Assembly: GCF_001540865.1 (NCBI RefSeq)
Contig: NC_033622.1
Location: 13,398,797-13,462,796, forward strand
Source of the DNA: Ananas comosus
Lineage: Eukaryota > Streptophyta > Magnoliopsida > Poales > Bromeliaceae
Direction of reading: 5' to 3'
DNA length: 64,000 nt
Of this stretch, positions 45,709 through 57,829 are shown in pieces. Position 1 is the first letter of the stretch; every line of letters starts with the position of its first letter. Below the pieces are notes generated by a model. The model was not told where the DNA came from, did not search any database, and was given only the letters and a program-made list of their open reading frames with translations. A program made the translations under genes and the position numbers.

Positions 45709-47937
45709 CTATCTTTGTGAGTTTAGAAGTCTCTCACAGCTTACATCAGTCTCGACTTCTTCCTCTTCATAGTCAACATCAATTACACTCCTTATATCAT
45801 CATAATCTGCATCGTGAATGTTATTCCCTAACTCAATCTGTTCGATTTCTGATGCTATTAGAGAATCCATTCGCGCTCGTTCTCTGTCTCGGGGATAGGC
45901 GCAATAAAGGAGGGAGTAGATGGAGCAACATAACGTCATCGGAATGGCTATGGCAGTGTATAGTGCTTTGGCTAGGGAGGCGGCATTCTCTCGGTCGATT
46001 GTAAGGCCATTTTTCTCTGCTTCTCCAGAGGGGACAGGCTTGTAGCCATAAACATGTTGTGCCAAAATGCCGACCATAGGGGGAGCAAATGAGGCAAGAA
46101 TCGACTCGAAAGACCGGTCCAGAGCGTAGATGCTTGTTCTCGATTTCTCCGGGACAATCTCTGCGAAGATGGGACTGCAAACACCAACAGTAAGATGCTT
46201 TCAGATGGAGACTGTTCATAGTATAACAAGTGTCGATGCGAAAAGAAAACTATGACGTACTGCTGCAGGAATCATAACAGATGTCGATTTGTAACGTACT
46301 TGTTTGTAGCCGGGGCATTCCAAGAGGTACTCAAGCCCATGATAAACAGGACGATGGCGTACGCAACTCCGGAAGAAGGATCATCAGGTAAGGCCAGCAG
46401 CAGCACAGCCGCAAGCGGAATAGCAGAGCCTGCGCTTATCTGCGACAAAACTATCCTCCCAGAATTGGGGAAATGCTTGGCAAGAAAGTCCCCCATCTTC
46501 CCCCCGAAAAGCGAACCAATCGACGACGCGACTGAAAACAAAGTCATGAGAACGCTCGTTCCCTCGTGACTGAACCCGATGAGCTCGAGCCACATCGGTG
46601 CGAAGGATAGAGCAGGTGACTCCCTGAGCCACAATGATTTGGAATGAAGGGATCTGCATGACAGCTTTGGCCTCTTTGATCAGCTCCTTAGCTTCTTCCC
46701 TCGCGGACTTCGGTTGAACAGGCTTTGAGTTTGAATTGGAGCCGTCCGAGAAGCGAGGATCGACCGCGAAGAGTCGGACCAAGATTCCGACGAGTACACT
46801 TATAATAGCTACGAGGTGGAATGCAATTCGCCAACCCGCGATCCCCATGATTGTAGTGGACGCTAGCATAAGGGCAAAGAAGCCTCCGATGATGGAACCG
46901 AAATTGCCGGTGAGCTGAAGCCATCCGAAGGCCGAGCCGCGTGTGTTGTCGTCGGTGGAGTCGGCGACGAGGGACTGGATCGCGGGGGTCACAAGGGCTA
47001 AGCCGATGCCGTTTAAGCCTCTTGAAATTGCTACCTGCACCTCATCTATTTATACGTTTCGCTACAAATTTTTGGAGCTTTAATTAGTTAAGAGTACTGC
47101 TCCATTAGTACAGAAGCAAGGAAGGAGTACATTAAAGAACTGTTGTGTCGCAGATTCCAGCTGGTCAGTTATAGATCTCTCATTTAAGTATCTTCATATT
47201 AATGTCCACAGGTTAGGCGTTTTACTTATTATATGCAGATTAAAGCAAATTTTATCTGGGAAAAAAAAAGTTAGCTACCAATTGAGTACCAGAAATTATC
47301 ATAAACATCTCTAAACATTCGTTATTTTGAGAGGGTGGGGTGGGGGGCTAGAGGATCGAGCAGGTTTTTTTTTTNNNNNNNNNNNNNNNNAAACACATGT
47401 TTTTTTTTTTTTTTTTTGGGTAAATGAAGTTTCTAATATTGCTGCAAAATTAACGGAGCATTAAAATAAATGTTACCTAGGCCATTCCATAAATGCAATA
47501 GCAAATGCGACAGAGGGCCTTCTTCTTATAATCGTGCCAATACGATAAGGAAATTAGCTTGAATTTGGTAATTAATTAATAATTAATGAGGTAACAGTGG
47601 GGGCCAAAATTTCCTATCGCTTTTTAAAGTTTAAAAATAATAATGGGGAGAAAAATAAAATTAAAAAAAAAAGAAAAAACAAAGGCCCAATGAAAGAAGA
47701 GCAATGCTAATTAATCACCCCAAGATTAGGGATAAATTTTACGTTTCATTCACTAAAAAGGCCATTTTTTTACTGTTACTTTTATAAACGTTTCCAACTT
47801 TTTTTAAAATTTTTTTCATCAATATTTACTTCTTTTTCTTTTTTTTTTGTTCCTCCCTTGAGGCCTAAGTGCTTCGGCTTATAACCCAGTTTATCCTCTC
47901 AAATAATGGAATAGTAATATGCTACCTTATTCACAGA

Positions 47938-47969
<32 letters not shown>

Positions 47970-48202
47970 GTTGTTTCTTTTTACTAGAAATCATTTAGAG
48001 TTTTGTAAACCGCTTAAATTTCATAAGTTGTAGAGTTTAAGCTTGTATATAAATATACACACCGTAGTTTCTATGAAAGAAGGCCGGCTAACATTATACA
48101 GTACAGAATGAATGCTCCAATCCCGTGATCAAAACTAAAAAAAAGTTAAAATGTGTGGGGTTCAAGTCATTTCAAGAGCTTGAACTTGTATCGAATATAG
48201 AT

Positions 48203-48247
<45 letters not shown>

Positions 48248-48597
48248 TGTGTGTGTGTGTGAAGGAAGAGGAGGACCTGGAGGAAGGTTCGGGAGAGGGC
48301 GACAAGGAAGGTGGCGGCGGCCCAGAGGAAGGCGCCGAGGGCGATGACGTGGGCGCGGTTGTGGCGGGAGGCCATGTAGGCGGCGAGCGGGTAGCATGCG
48401 GCCTGCACGATGGAGCGGAGCAGCGTCAGCGACCCCAACCCCGTCGGCGTCGCCTGCAGCGCCGCCCCCACCTCCTTGTACACCGCCGGCAGCAGCGCCT
48501 CGTCCGCCCGCTCCATTATCGACGCCGCGTTCACCACCCACAGCGTCCTCCATCCCCCACCCCTCCCCACCCCCATTTCTCCTCCTCCGACCACCAC
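45709..48597 (-). CDS. MFS (spinster-type) transporter with a frame break in exon 2
   Basis: This is a plant major facilitator carrier related to At2g18590; the substrate is unknown. Three exons are inferred: 48597-48277, 47034-46300 and 46174-45709. Family blocks are ASIMERADEALLPAVYKEVG, the RGLNGIGLALV.PAIQSLVADSTDD block, AFGWLQLTGNFGSIIGG, GWRIAFHLV, LSFAPMWLELIGFSHEG, NNPIFAEIVPEKSRTSIYAL and SFAPPMVGILAQ. Exon 2 changes frame at 46611-46616: after IIVAQGVT the family motif GSxxWSALSFAP continues in another frame with only one base where about 18 are expected. The exons sum to 1522 bases; adding 17 gives 1539, an exact 512-aa frame. As written, translation leaves the family frame at residue 247 and stops at 46384. 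A true null allele or an assembly deletion are both possible. Intron 1 holds microsatellites and 16 N. Confidence 0.8.
47375..47390. other. Run of 16 N inside MFS intron 1
   Basis: An unresolved gap is flanked by T homopolymers (47367-47374 and 47400-47417). The true length is unknown. Confidence 0.98.
48206..48261. repeat. (GA)n(GT)n microsatellite in MFS intron 1
   Basis: About 20 GA units pass into about 8 GT units, 16 bases downstream of the exon 1 donor in transcript sense. Antisense translation gives only HTHT..SLSL runs, which are not protein. Confidence 0.9.
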
Positions 48598-48858
48598 TCC
48601 TCAAAAAACTCGGAGGATCGATCCAGGACTTTATTTATTCTTCTCGTTCGTGGAGGAAGGAAGAGGGGGACCGGGAAGTGTACTTCCAATACGGACCTAG
48701 CCAATTGAAGAGCCCGGTTTGATCAATTGGGGCCCACTTTTTTTTTTTTTTTTTTCTTTGTTTTTCTCCTTTGTAGTCGGTGCGTTTTGGCGTGGAAATG
48801 AGGGCGGGTTTAATCGGATTTTCCAGTTCCTACAAGACCGGAGCCTGTGTGGGTCAGT

Positions 48859-48860
<2 letters not shown>

Positions 48861-48899
<39 letters not shown>
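48861..48899. repeat. (CT)n microsatellite
   Basis: About 19 CT units lie upstream of the MFS gene. Confidence 0.9.
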
Positions 48900-48901
<2 letters not shown>

Positions 48902-49210
48902 TTTCTTTCGGGAAAAAAGAAGAGCGCACTAATAATTCGAGGAAAAATAGGAAGTGGATTTTATAAGGAAGTTGATATCCATGAGATATGTATTTATGTT
49001 CTGTTTTTTTGGACGGTTATTTGGAAGGATATGTTAGCTAATAAGATTATTTTTGTAGCTTTTTACGCCGACTATACAAATTGGTTGGTTAATTGATAAA
49101 ATATTAAATAGGCTGTTGCGTACCTTATCACTAAAAGGGTTGACCCGCTTGTCTCGATATAACTGATCCAATTAGCTTATGACATACATCTATGAGGAAA
49201 AGAGTGATTA

Positions 49211-49213
49211 TTA

Positions 49214-49250
<37 letters not shown>
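49211..49250. repeat. (ATT)n microsatellite
   Basis: About 13 ATT units in noncoding DNA. Confidence 0.9.
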
Positions 49251-49525
49251 TCAACACTGGTGCCACATGGAATGGATCACAAACTGGCGATGCAAGATTG
49301 TTTAGAATTACTTAGGTTGGAGGATCAAGGAAATTATAATAATTCTAAACACATAAGACGACAAAGAAAATAAAATTATTGTTGTTAATTATAATAACGT
49401 CGTTTGAGGGAATTGCATGTGACTATGATTCAGCACGCCTAACGTGGACATTATTACATAGGAAACTTTTAATGATAGATTCCTAAAATTAAAAACAATC
49501 CTATGTATAAACATAATAACGCTAA

Positions 49526-50125
49526 GGGCCTGTTTGGATACACAGTAAAATATCTCCACGGAATTTTTAAACTGTGGTTTCGGTCTAGATAAAATAAAGA
49601 ATCCTGCAATTCTAAAAAATTCCACGGATTCAATTTTTAAACTGTTTGGATACGCATTGTACAATTTTACAGAATTTTTCTAAATTTTAAGATTAAAAGT
49701 TAAAATTTAAAATTTCAAAAAAAATTTTAAATTTAAAATTTGATATGTGAAATGTGAAATTTTGAATTTTGAATTTTCAAATTTGAAATTTACAAATTTA
49801 AAATTTAAAATTTAAAATTTAAAATTTAAAATTTAAAATTTAAAATTTAAAATTTAAAATCTATGTTGAAATTGAAAATTTTATGTTGAAATTTAAAAGT
49901 TAGAACTTGATGCATTTTTTTTAATAAGGGAGCTCACGAATGGTGGAATTTTTTTTCCTTTGATTAGAGTGGATTATACTTTTACTCTATTTTTTGGAGT
50001 ATAGTTTAACTATACTCCAAAAATTACGTTACTTTTTTTCCTCCCAAACACTTCATAGAATATTTTTCCTACCGCCGTAGTATAGTTTAACTATGCTACG
50101 TTTTCAGAAGTATCCAAACGGGGCC
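49526..50125. mobile_element. 600-bp PIF/Harbinger-type MITE with TAA target duplication
   Basis: The left end GGGCCTGTTTGGATAC is matched by the inverse of the right end GTATCCAAACGGGGCC. TAA flanks both sides (49523-49525 and 50126-50128). These ends and a TWA duplication are typical of Tourist/Harbinger elements. The interior carries about ten AAATTT hexamers at 49795-49858 and a second inverted pair CTATACTCCAAAA near 50000-50020. Noncoding. Confidence 0.8.
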
Positions 50126-50294
50126 TAAGTCTTTTAAATCAGGATCTGGATGATAAGGATGAGACGAATCTCATATCACTTGTTGCTTATAAGTATGGGC
50201 ATAAAGAAAAGAGGAATATGACACTTCCTGAAAGTAGGGTGTCATATCTAGAGTCTTTTATTTTATGAGAAAGTCCTCAGGCTTATTCAATGCA

Positions 50295-50910
50295 CGTCAG
50301 GACTCTATTTGAATACGCTAATATTTTATTTGGTTTATCTTTTTCAACTTACTTTAAAAACTTATATTATTTAATAGATAAAAAATATAATCAAATATTT
50401 AGAAAGAATATTATAGTCGATCTTTAAGTTATTTTTTAGGACTAAAATAAATTATTTCATAATTAATTTTAGAAAAAACTTCAAAAACCCCCTCTGTGGT
50501 TCCACACTTTTTCATTTTAGTACCCTGTGGTTTAAAGTGTATCAAGTTAGTACCCTGTGGTTTTGCACTTTATCACTTTAGTACCCTGTGGTTTCACACT
50601 TTATCACTTTAGTACCCTATAGTTTAAAAAACCACAGGGTACTAATTTGATACAAAATCAAAACCACAGGGTACTAAAGTGATAAAGTGAGAAACCACAA
50701 TGTACTAACTTGATACATTTTAAACCACATGGTACTAAAGTGAAAAAAATTGAGACCACAAGGGGGGTTTTTGAAGTTTTCCCTTAATTTTAGTTATCCT
50801 ACCAACTTTAAGGAATAAAAATCAAACTACTAACTTTCAATCATACAAAAATATTTTTACAATAAATAAATTATTATTGAATATTTTATTTTGTCATCCA
50901 AGTAGAACTT
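50295..50910. repeat. Dispersed repeat related to 38455-38755, split by a Mutator-like MITE
   Basis: The two halves (50295-50472 and 50794-50910) together align to 38455-38755; examples are GAATATTATAGTCGATCTTTAAG and ATCAAACTACTAACTTTCAA. The MITE at 50473-50783 interrupts it, so this repeat is the older one. Confidence 0.55.
50473..50783. mobile_element. Mutator-like MITE nested in an older repeat
   Basis: The ends AAAAAACTTCAAAAACCCCC and GGGGGTTTTTGAAGTTTTCC form a good inverted pair. TTAATTTTAG is repeated at 50463-50472 and 50784-50793, a 9-10 bp duplication. The arms are built of repeated TTAGTACCCTGTGGTTT units. It is the better-kept relative of 30954-31283. Confidence 0.85.
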
Positions 50911-50914
50911 AAGT

Positions 50915-51129
50915 AAGGAGTCCGACTACTATACTCTTATGAGTATAGACCTTTTTATACTCAAATATTTTCGGCCGTTAGATTTATCCCTTTGACCATA
51001 CTATTAAACCAACCAACCACTCAATCCTAATGAACCACTATCATTCTAACCACACATCTTTTTATTTAACGGTCGAAAATTTATAAGTATAAAAAGATCT
51101 ATACTCATAAGAGTATAGTAGCTCTAGCC
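50915..51129. mobile_element. 215-bp MITE with CTACTATACTCTTATGAGTA ends
   Basis: The left arm CTACTATACTCTTATGAGTA recurs inverted at the right end, and the next 35 bases are also mirrored (CGGCCGTTA against TAACGGTCG). CTTAAGT is repeated at 50908-50914 and 51130-51136, a 7-8 bp duplication that fits hAT better than Stowaway. Its core resembles 12040-12110. Confidence 0.75.
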
Positions 51130-51139
51130 CTTAAGTGAG

Positions 51140-53610
51140 ATCTAAGTTTACAACAAGTCCTTTAGAAGGGAGGTGCCTTACCATCCAGAATACCAATTGA
51201 GGTGCGAGTTAGTCGTTGATCCCTCCTTGGGCTACATCGGGTATGAGTGCCCAAATCCTGTTTCCGTATCCGAAAAGCCCAACACGAGAGACAGCTCGGC
51301 CTTCTATAGACGTACTAAATGGGCCCCAATTTATCTCGGACATAATTGGCTTTTCCTGGACCAAAACACGTTAGCCCACGGCCCGTGCTTGATGCGTCCA
51401 TTTACTTCTCTAAAACGGCACAGTTGAGCATGCTAGGCTTGAGAGCAATGCATGTGTGTGTGCTTGGACAAGGTTCAGTGGGCCGAACCAGAAACACTTC
51501 TCTGTTTTAAACTTGTTTGGCGCGCAAGAAGATCATATTAGAGATTCCTAGATTAACATGCAGGTTTTCAGTTTTATATTCATAAAACTATAATGCGGTT
51601 AGCTAGAAATTTTATTTAAATCTAACACACGCAGATAGAAAATCATTCTGAATACGGAGAACATAATTGTTGCATCCTTCTGCAGTAATTTTCTACGCGC
51701 ACGAATGATCGATGAAATATTATGGTGCGCAAAAGTTTCACAGCGGAGGCCAGACTGTAATGGACGAACCGCGTCGGAGAGTACGACGAAGGTGGTGGAG
51801 GGGCGCGTGGGCGTGAAGTTCGGTCTTGGGATGGTTTGTTTTCAGACTCCGTACGGATGCTGTAGCCTGCAGGTAATGAAGGGCGCAACGCAGCGGCCAC
51901 GACACTGTGACGTTGACTTCACCGACCCCGTTACACTGAACGGGTGTTGGAACGGAATCGTTCCGCGCCCGGCCACATCATAACAAAGCACACGTGTACA
52001 CTTTCGGCCGCAATTTTCGCCAATCTTCCTGCGGGCCGCAACAAGACAAAACGGGCTGACAATATGGGCCCACCAATCTTTACCCCCTGGTCTCGTCACT
52101 CTTATGCTTTCGTAATGTCATCGTTCACTACCGCGCTTTATTCATTAAAAATATAAATCAGACATTAGCGCCAACGTAAAAAATTTTCTATGAAAAAAAA
52201 AAAGTTCAACCGAAAAAAAGATGTTTAAACGCGAGAATTATCTTCCACTAGGATGCCAACTGTCTGATTTTTACCATCGGCGACAGAGGGTTCGCAATAG
52301 ACTTTCTAAATTTTTCCTTTTTTACTAATATTTTTAATAGATTGTTAATTAATTTCATACCACATCTTAAATTTTATACGTAAACAAATCAAAACTCTTC
52401 ATGTTATTTATGTCGACTTATTTATAATTTATAAAGTAGTATTTTAGCTTTGGATATCCACAGCGATACTCCACGTCGTGCGGGGAGACTAAATTGCACC
52501 AAAGACATAGAACGCACAAGAGTCCAATCAGACTCGACGGTCACACACATTATACTTATTTAAAGCATGTTTAGGTGTTGGGACGAGTTATTCCGTAATT
52601 ATTTTTGTATGGCACATATCAAAACACTTTTGTGACTATAGTTAAAATTTTGATTTAATTTGTCTGTTGCAAAAATCATATAATCTTGATTCATTAGAAT
52701 TTTTACTTTATGTGAGAAAATAAGTGATCTCATGAGAAATACAGTAAAAAGATCATTATTTATAACTAACACATTTTCAAACCAGGTATCTAGGATACCA
52801 ATTATCAAACTCTTAGCCAACTACACTTGATGAAGTCGGCATTAGGAATCTATTTGAGCCTTCTAATAATTTTCATATGACAACATCAGTAATTAATTAA
52901 GATTTCTTCATCCAGCAGTAGGCTAGGGAGACACTACATGACTCATTGTGATCCTCCACATATTATTCAGATGTGAAGCACAGTAGCTTCTTGGAAAGAA
53001 GCTAACAAGTTTGTATTGCCTTTAGAGGACATGCAAGGATCGAGGTCCAAAGCTCATGAACACATACTTTGTCATACCCTTAATAGAAGCAATAAGGCAA
53101 CAACAAGGTAACATGCATGTTATAGAATTGATTGGTGGTATATATATAGCCTAGCTCACTGGAGCATGTATAGAGGAAATTAAGAGGCACATTTAATGGG
53201 ATGAGACATGCACGTACCCCCTCCCCTATGATTTCCTCTTCTTGACTAGTTGGTGACTTAATGGAAGCTTTGTTGGAAGCTATCTAAGCTCTGTTTCCTT
53301 TTCCTCAGATAATATTTGCTTGCTATTAAAGTTTATTCAGAAACATATAATTAAAGTGTTTTCACTTTTGAGACTTAAAACTGATCTTATGTATCGTAAT
53401 TGGGTAAAAATTTGATGGTTGATTTTCGAAATCTTAAGTTTGATAAGTTTAAAGCCTAGTAGCCCGAACTATCTTTCTCTTCCTCTCTTTCTCAAAAAAA
53501 AAAAAAAAAGAAAAAAAAGAGAAGAGATATTCAAAATTCTATTTTTTTTTTTTTTACTGTAATAGTAGCTAGAGATTTTTTGTTTATTGCAAAGTAAAAA
53601 AGATCACTCT
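51140..53610. other. Spacer with a GC-richer patch, no gene seen
   Basis: The patch at 51700-52110 is GC-rich with ACACGTGT and GGGTGTTGGAACGGAATCG words, possibly a transposon fragment. Frames across it show no family features. The rest is AT-rich. Confidence 0.4.
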
Positions 53611-53616
53611 ATATAC

Positions 53617-53618
<2 letters not shown>

Positions 53619-53654
<36 letters not shown>
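53619..53654. repeat. (GA)n microsatellite
   Basis: About 18 GA units in noncoding DNA. Confidence 0.9.
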
Positions 53655-53657
<3 letters not shown>

Positions 53658-54200
53658 GCAATTAGAATGAAAGAGTAATTGCCAAGAAAAGTAAATAATT
53701 AAGATCCTTATAAGTGTGATTAACAATATATCAGAGAGGAGCACTGGGAGTCAACACAACACCTCAATGTTCACGCTTACAAATTGTTTGATGAAATGTC
53801 CTCCAATGAGAAGTGTCGGGTAGTTGGGTAACTACCGTGTTGGACAAAGTCAAGTCAAAAGTAAGACCAATTTAATTTACGGTGCATTAAATAAGCCAAT
53901 ATTAATTGCTTCCGTAGTCTATCTACAATAGCACTACTATTAATTTTGGAGAGAGAATTTCTTTACCGGTTACTAGAAGGATCGATACAGATTTGTTTGA
54001 TTTGGTAGTAGTGGAAAAAGATAATTTTGATTTTGCCTAAAATTTTAAAATCTAATTTTATTTATAGGTAGAAATATTTAGTCTTACCCAATGGATCGAT
54101 AATCCTAGCATATTAAACCTTCGGAGCCGTTAAACTTATTTTTTCTAGTATCAAACGAGGCACGTCGCATATTTACTCTCTGTAATATATATAGATACTG

Positions 54201-54357
54201 GGGCCGTACCTAGCGCAGTTGAGTACAAATTTCATAAGTCATAAATCTGAAATCTAACTTCTTCATATTCCTAGATGAGTTTATTTCTAACAAAATAAAT
54301 AAAAAAAATAGCATGCTACTTTTCTCTCTCTCTCTCTCTAAAAAAAAAAAAAAAAAG
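54201..54357 (+). mobile_element. SINE with a different head but a shared 3' tail
   Basis: The head GGGCCGTACCTAGCGCAGTT resembles a tRNA A box region. The tail has GTTTATTTCTAACAAAATAA, TAGCATGCTAC, a CT run and poly-A, like the SINEs at 27495, 28679 and 32876. The B box is decayed. No clear target duplication was found. Confidence 0.5.
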
Positions 54358-54359
54358 AG

Positions 54360-56160
54360 TAAGATCGATTAGCACTTTGGAGAGAAAGATGTGGATTTCT
54401 GACGCGACCTAATTTGAGTAGTGTGAATTATTTATCCCTTAAATTAGGTTGTAAATTTCTCGCACATTAAGTTACCTAACTCCCGCAAGATTGGGATGTT
54501 AAAGATGAAGACCAAATTCATTTAACTAAATGGAAAGATAGCGTAACGATGTAAGGTGATAGAGTGAAATATGAGAATTAATGTAGGTAATGATCCATTG
54601 CTATACCCCTCTACTCGTAATATTTTTTCAAAAAAGGTTAAACTCCTTTCTAATACAGCATGATCTAAGTATGCATAAGTTTTGGTTCATTATGAACACA
54701 AGAGCAAATTGTACTATATAGTTTCATTCCCCTCTAAATTAGAGATATTCCTTGTACATATAATTCTATACATAATTTGCTTTTCTCTCGTGTACATTAA
54801 TTATTGTAGTATCTAGAGAAAATTTTCGATGGATTCTCAATGAATGGGTTGTATCTGAGAACAAATCTAAAATTTTCATTCTGTTCATCTCTCGCCTAGA
54901 ATTGCACCAAATCCTATCTCGAATTCATCCGAATTCCGAAGCAATTGCACCAAAAACTCGAGTTCCTTTTAAAATTAGAGGACCTCTCTGAATTTGCTTC
55001 TGTTGCTTTCCATTATTCTATAAATTTCCCAAAACCTTTAATTACTTTTTTGTCAAGTTCAACTAACCAAATTTTCTGAGTTAGAACCTTTCCTAGAGCA
55101 CACTAGCTAGCATATACGACCATATATTCCATTATTCAATGAGAATATAAATATGCTAGAAGAATATTTTTTAAATTCTGACGCTGTGGTTTCGAAACGC
55201 TCAGTGTACGTACGTCCAAAACTAGTTATGTATGGAACCATGGCCGCACGTAGTTTTTGAACTCATCGAATTGTTCTTTCCACTACTGCAGAAGAATAGC
55301 ATCATTATTTTGCTTATTCTTTTTCTAAAGAGAAGATGAATAGCATGCAATATCCTTCGTTTGTTACTGTACAATTCTTTCTAGAAGTATAACTGATCAC
55401 TAAAAAAAAAGTTTATGCAGTAGACTAGGAATAAAAGCAGATTATGCCCATCACATAGAAGAATCTTAAAAATTAAATTTGACAAGACAAAGTGCCATTT
55501 TTAATCTTTAGAGGGGTAGTAAGATATATATCATTTTTTGAGATGTATAGATAGCATAGCTCCTTTTAGCTAGAAATTTATATTTGTACATGCTAAAAGG
55601 AGGATGTAGATTTTACATACCTCATCGTGAAGTTCATAAAATTCAATAGATTCTTAGCATTGAGGAAAAAAAAAAAAAAAAAAAAGACAAAATAAGGAGT
55701 CATTCATATCCCTTGAATGAGGGAGTGTTTAGAAAATTTTACATGTACTTACATTTCCTACTCGTATAGAGTTTACAAAATTCACTAAATTTTTAGTTTA
55801 AAAAATAAATTAAAAAGAATAACTTTGACAAGATATGAAATTATTGAGATTGGAAGGAGTGTAAGACATACATTTTGTTTTGAAATGCATAGGTGGCAAA
55901 GCTCTTTTCAATAATGACAGCTTGAGTACAGATCTACATCAAAACAATCAATATTGATTGATCAAGAAGCTAGAGAACATGCCCCCTAAACCCGTACTTA
56001 TACATCACATTTTGAGTTGCTATCAATGAGATGTCATATGATTTTTTCATTTACCCTAGTAAAATACTAATTTTTTATAAAGCAATGCGCGCCCCTGCCT
56101 GTTCATATATACTGTAGGTGTAAATCTTACACTCTAGTCCGTCCATGACTATTATCTCTT
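54360..56160. other. AT-rich spacer, no gene seen
   Basis: No coding frame or intact transposon was recognised. Similar segments at 55500-55620 and 55830-55920 (AGATGTATAGATAGCATAGC against AAATGCATAGGTGGCAAAGC) suggest an old repeat pair. Confidence 0.4.
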
Positions 56161-56224
56161 GCCTCATCTTTTTTTTTTGATAAAAAGTTTAAATAAACTT
56201 AGCCGGAAATAAACTTTTTTTTTG

Positions 56225-56365
56225 GTAAAAAGTTTAAACTCTAGCATGCTAACTGCTTCGTTATTATAAATAAACTTAGCTGAAAATGTGAATCAATTAG
56301 AATTCGAACTTAGATCTCGAGTACCAACCATCAAGCTTTTTGCCGCTCTAGAGACGGTTGGTTTT
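56225..56365 (-). mobile_element. tRNA-derived SINE, degenerate copy
   Basis: On the minus strand it reads CTCTAGAGCGGCAAAAAGCT, GGTTGGTACTCGAGA, GTTCGAATTCTAATTG and TTTCAGCTAAGTTTATTT, as in the other SINEs. The tail region carries an extra AAACTTTTTACC repeat pair (56190-56240). Flanking duplication not resolved. Confidence 0.65.
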
Positions 56366-57051
56366 ACAGGTGTAAAATTTAAATTTAATTTGTATGGAGT
56401 GTAAGGATAGCCTTTTTTATTATTGTTATTATATCGCATGCCATAAATTAAGAGACTAGGTCGTATCATTGCACCATACACTGGTGAAAATCACTAGTGA
56501 GCAATAATACCTTCAGCGTGTTGTCGCCATAAGGAGCTAATCCATAATTTGTATGTTGCAGTTCAGCGAAAGGGAACAGTGATGGATCACATAAGACTTC
56601 ACGAAAAAGTCATTGTGCATCAAATTTATTAAATCTGATAAAATTCATTAGCTTCTTAAGTGATAGCACTCTCCTCTTCGAATTAAAAGTGTGGTGATGC
56701 AAACGTTACTGATTTAACGATAAATATGTTTATTGATCAGTTTAGTTACTAGTTGCTAAACATAACACTAATGCTCACTCTTAACCCTACTCCTAGCTCC
56801 GAACCCCAAATTAGTCGACTCATTTATGACCGTAAAATATTGGAATTAAAAAGCTATATTTCAAATTACTTATATCATGTAGTACAGAATAATAAAAATA
56901 TAATTAAAATAACGTTATAAATTTAATTAAAATATATGTAATTAAATATTATTATTTTATTATAGAATAATTATCACAGGGAAAACTTCCTCCGCATGCT
57001 GTGTGTGGTCCACGGCACGAGAGAACCTTCTCCGCGGGGCCCACACCCTCA

Positions 57052-57098
57052 CCGTGGTTGACTGGTCAACGGGATTTTCCCTGGGTCGGGTCAACCAC
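57052..57098. promoter_or_regulatory. Cluster of W-box-like TTGAC motifs
   Basis: TTGAC at 57058-57062 and GGTCAA at 57064-57069 form the palindrome TTGACTGGTCAA, and GGTCAACC recurs at 57089-57096. W boxes bind WRKY factors. No gene starts nearby, so a role is unproven. Confidence 0.3.
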
Positions 57099-57829
57099 AT
57101 CGCTGTTCGGTCCAAGTCACACTAACGCACGGGTTCGAATCTTCTTTCATGGACCTGGGCGCGTCAGGGTACGGGTCTCATTTTCATCACAGCTTACGTT
57201 TAGCTTACCACATAACACTAGCTTCTAGAAACGGCTTATTAAATTCCATCGATTAATTTACTTAATTGATTGATTAGAAGGAAATTAAACCACAAACCTC
57301 GCTGTACCTTTCAACGCTGCATAAGTTGACGAATGGCTTCGATCTTAAAATAATTCAGCTCACAATTCGGGGTCCAACTGTTCTATTCTGCACCCATACT
57401 ATATGACACATACATATATAACATTGGTGGGACATCAATCCATTAATTGTTTTTAAATTTGCAAAACATGTACGTGTCTATTCTAAAACCCCATGAAAGA
57501 GAAAACTTGAAGGCCTAATAAGCCTGGAACATAATTTTGAACGCTGCTGCTGCTGTTGCTTTCGCCACTGATTGAGACACCATTAAAAGGTTTTATTAAA
57601 TTTTTCTAAGAACTTCTTAACCGTAAAAACATAAGCCCCATAATAAGACTCTTAACTTTTTAGGCTTAGAATTTCATTTTAGTTTTTCGAGACATGGCTA
57701 AACATCTGAATTTTTCAAAGAGAGATGCTATGATAAATTGACCAAAACTATATACGTGACTAGTATTCACACAATAGCGTTATCAATAACAATTAATGAC
57801 CACTCTGGTAGTCTGTGTGTACACACACA

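Noticed and set aside
49795..49860. Regular AAATTT array considered as a CRISPR-like or satellite array
   Set aside because: There are no spacers; it is a simple hexamer repeat inside a MITE.
57128..57142. GGGTTCGAATC, tRNA B-box-like
   Set aside because: No cloverleaf can be drawn around it.
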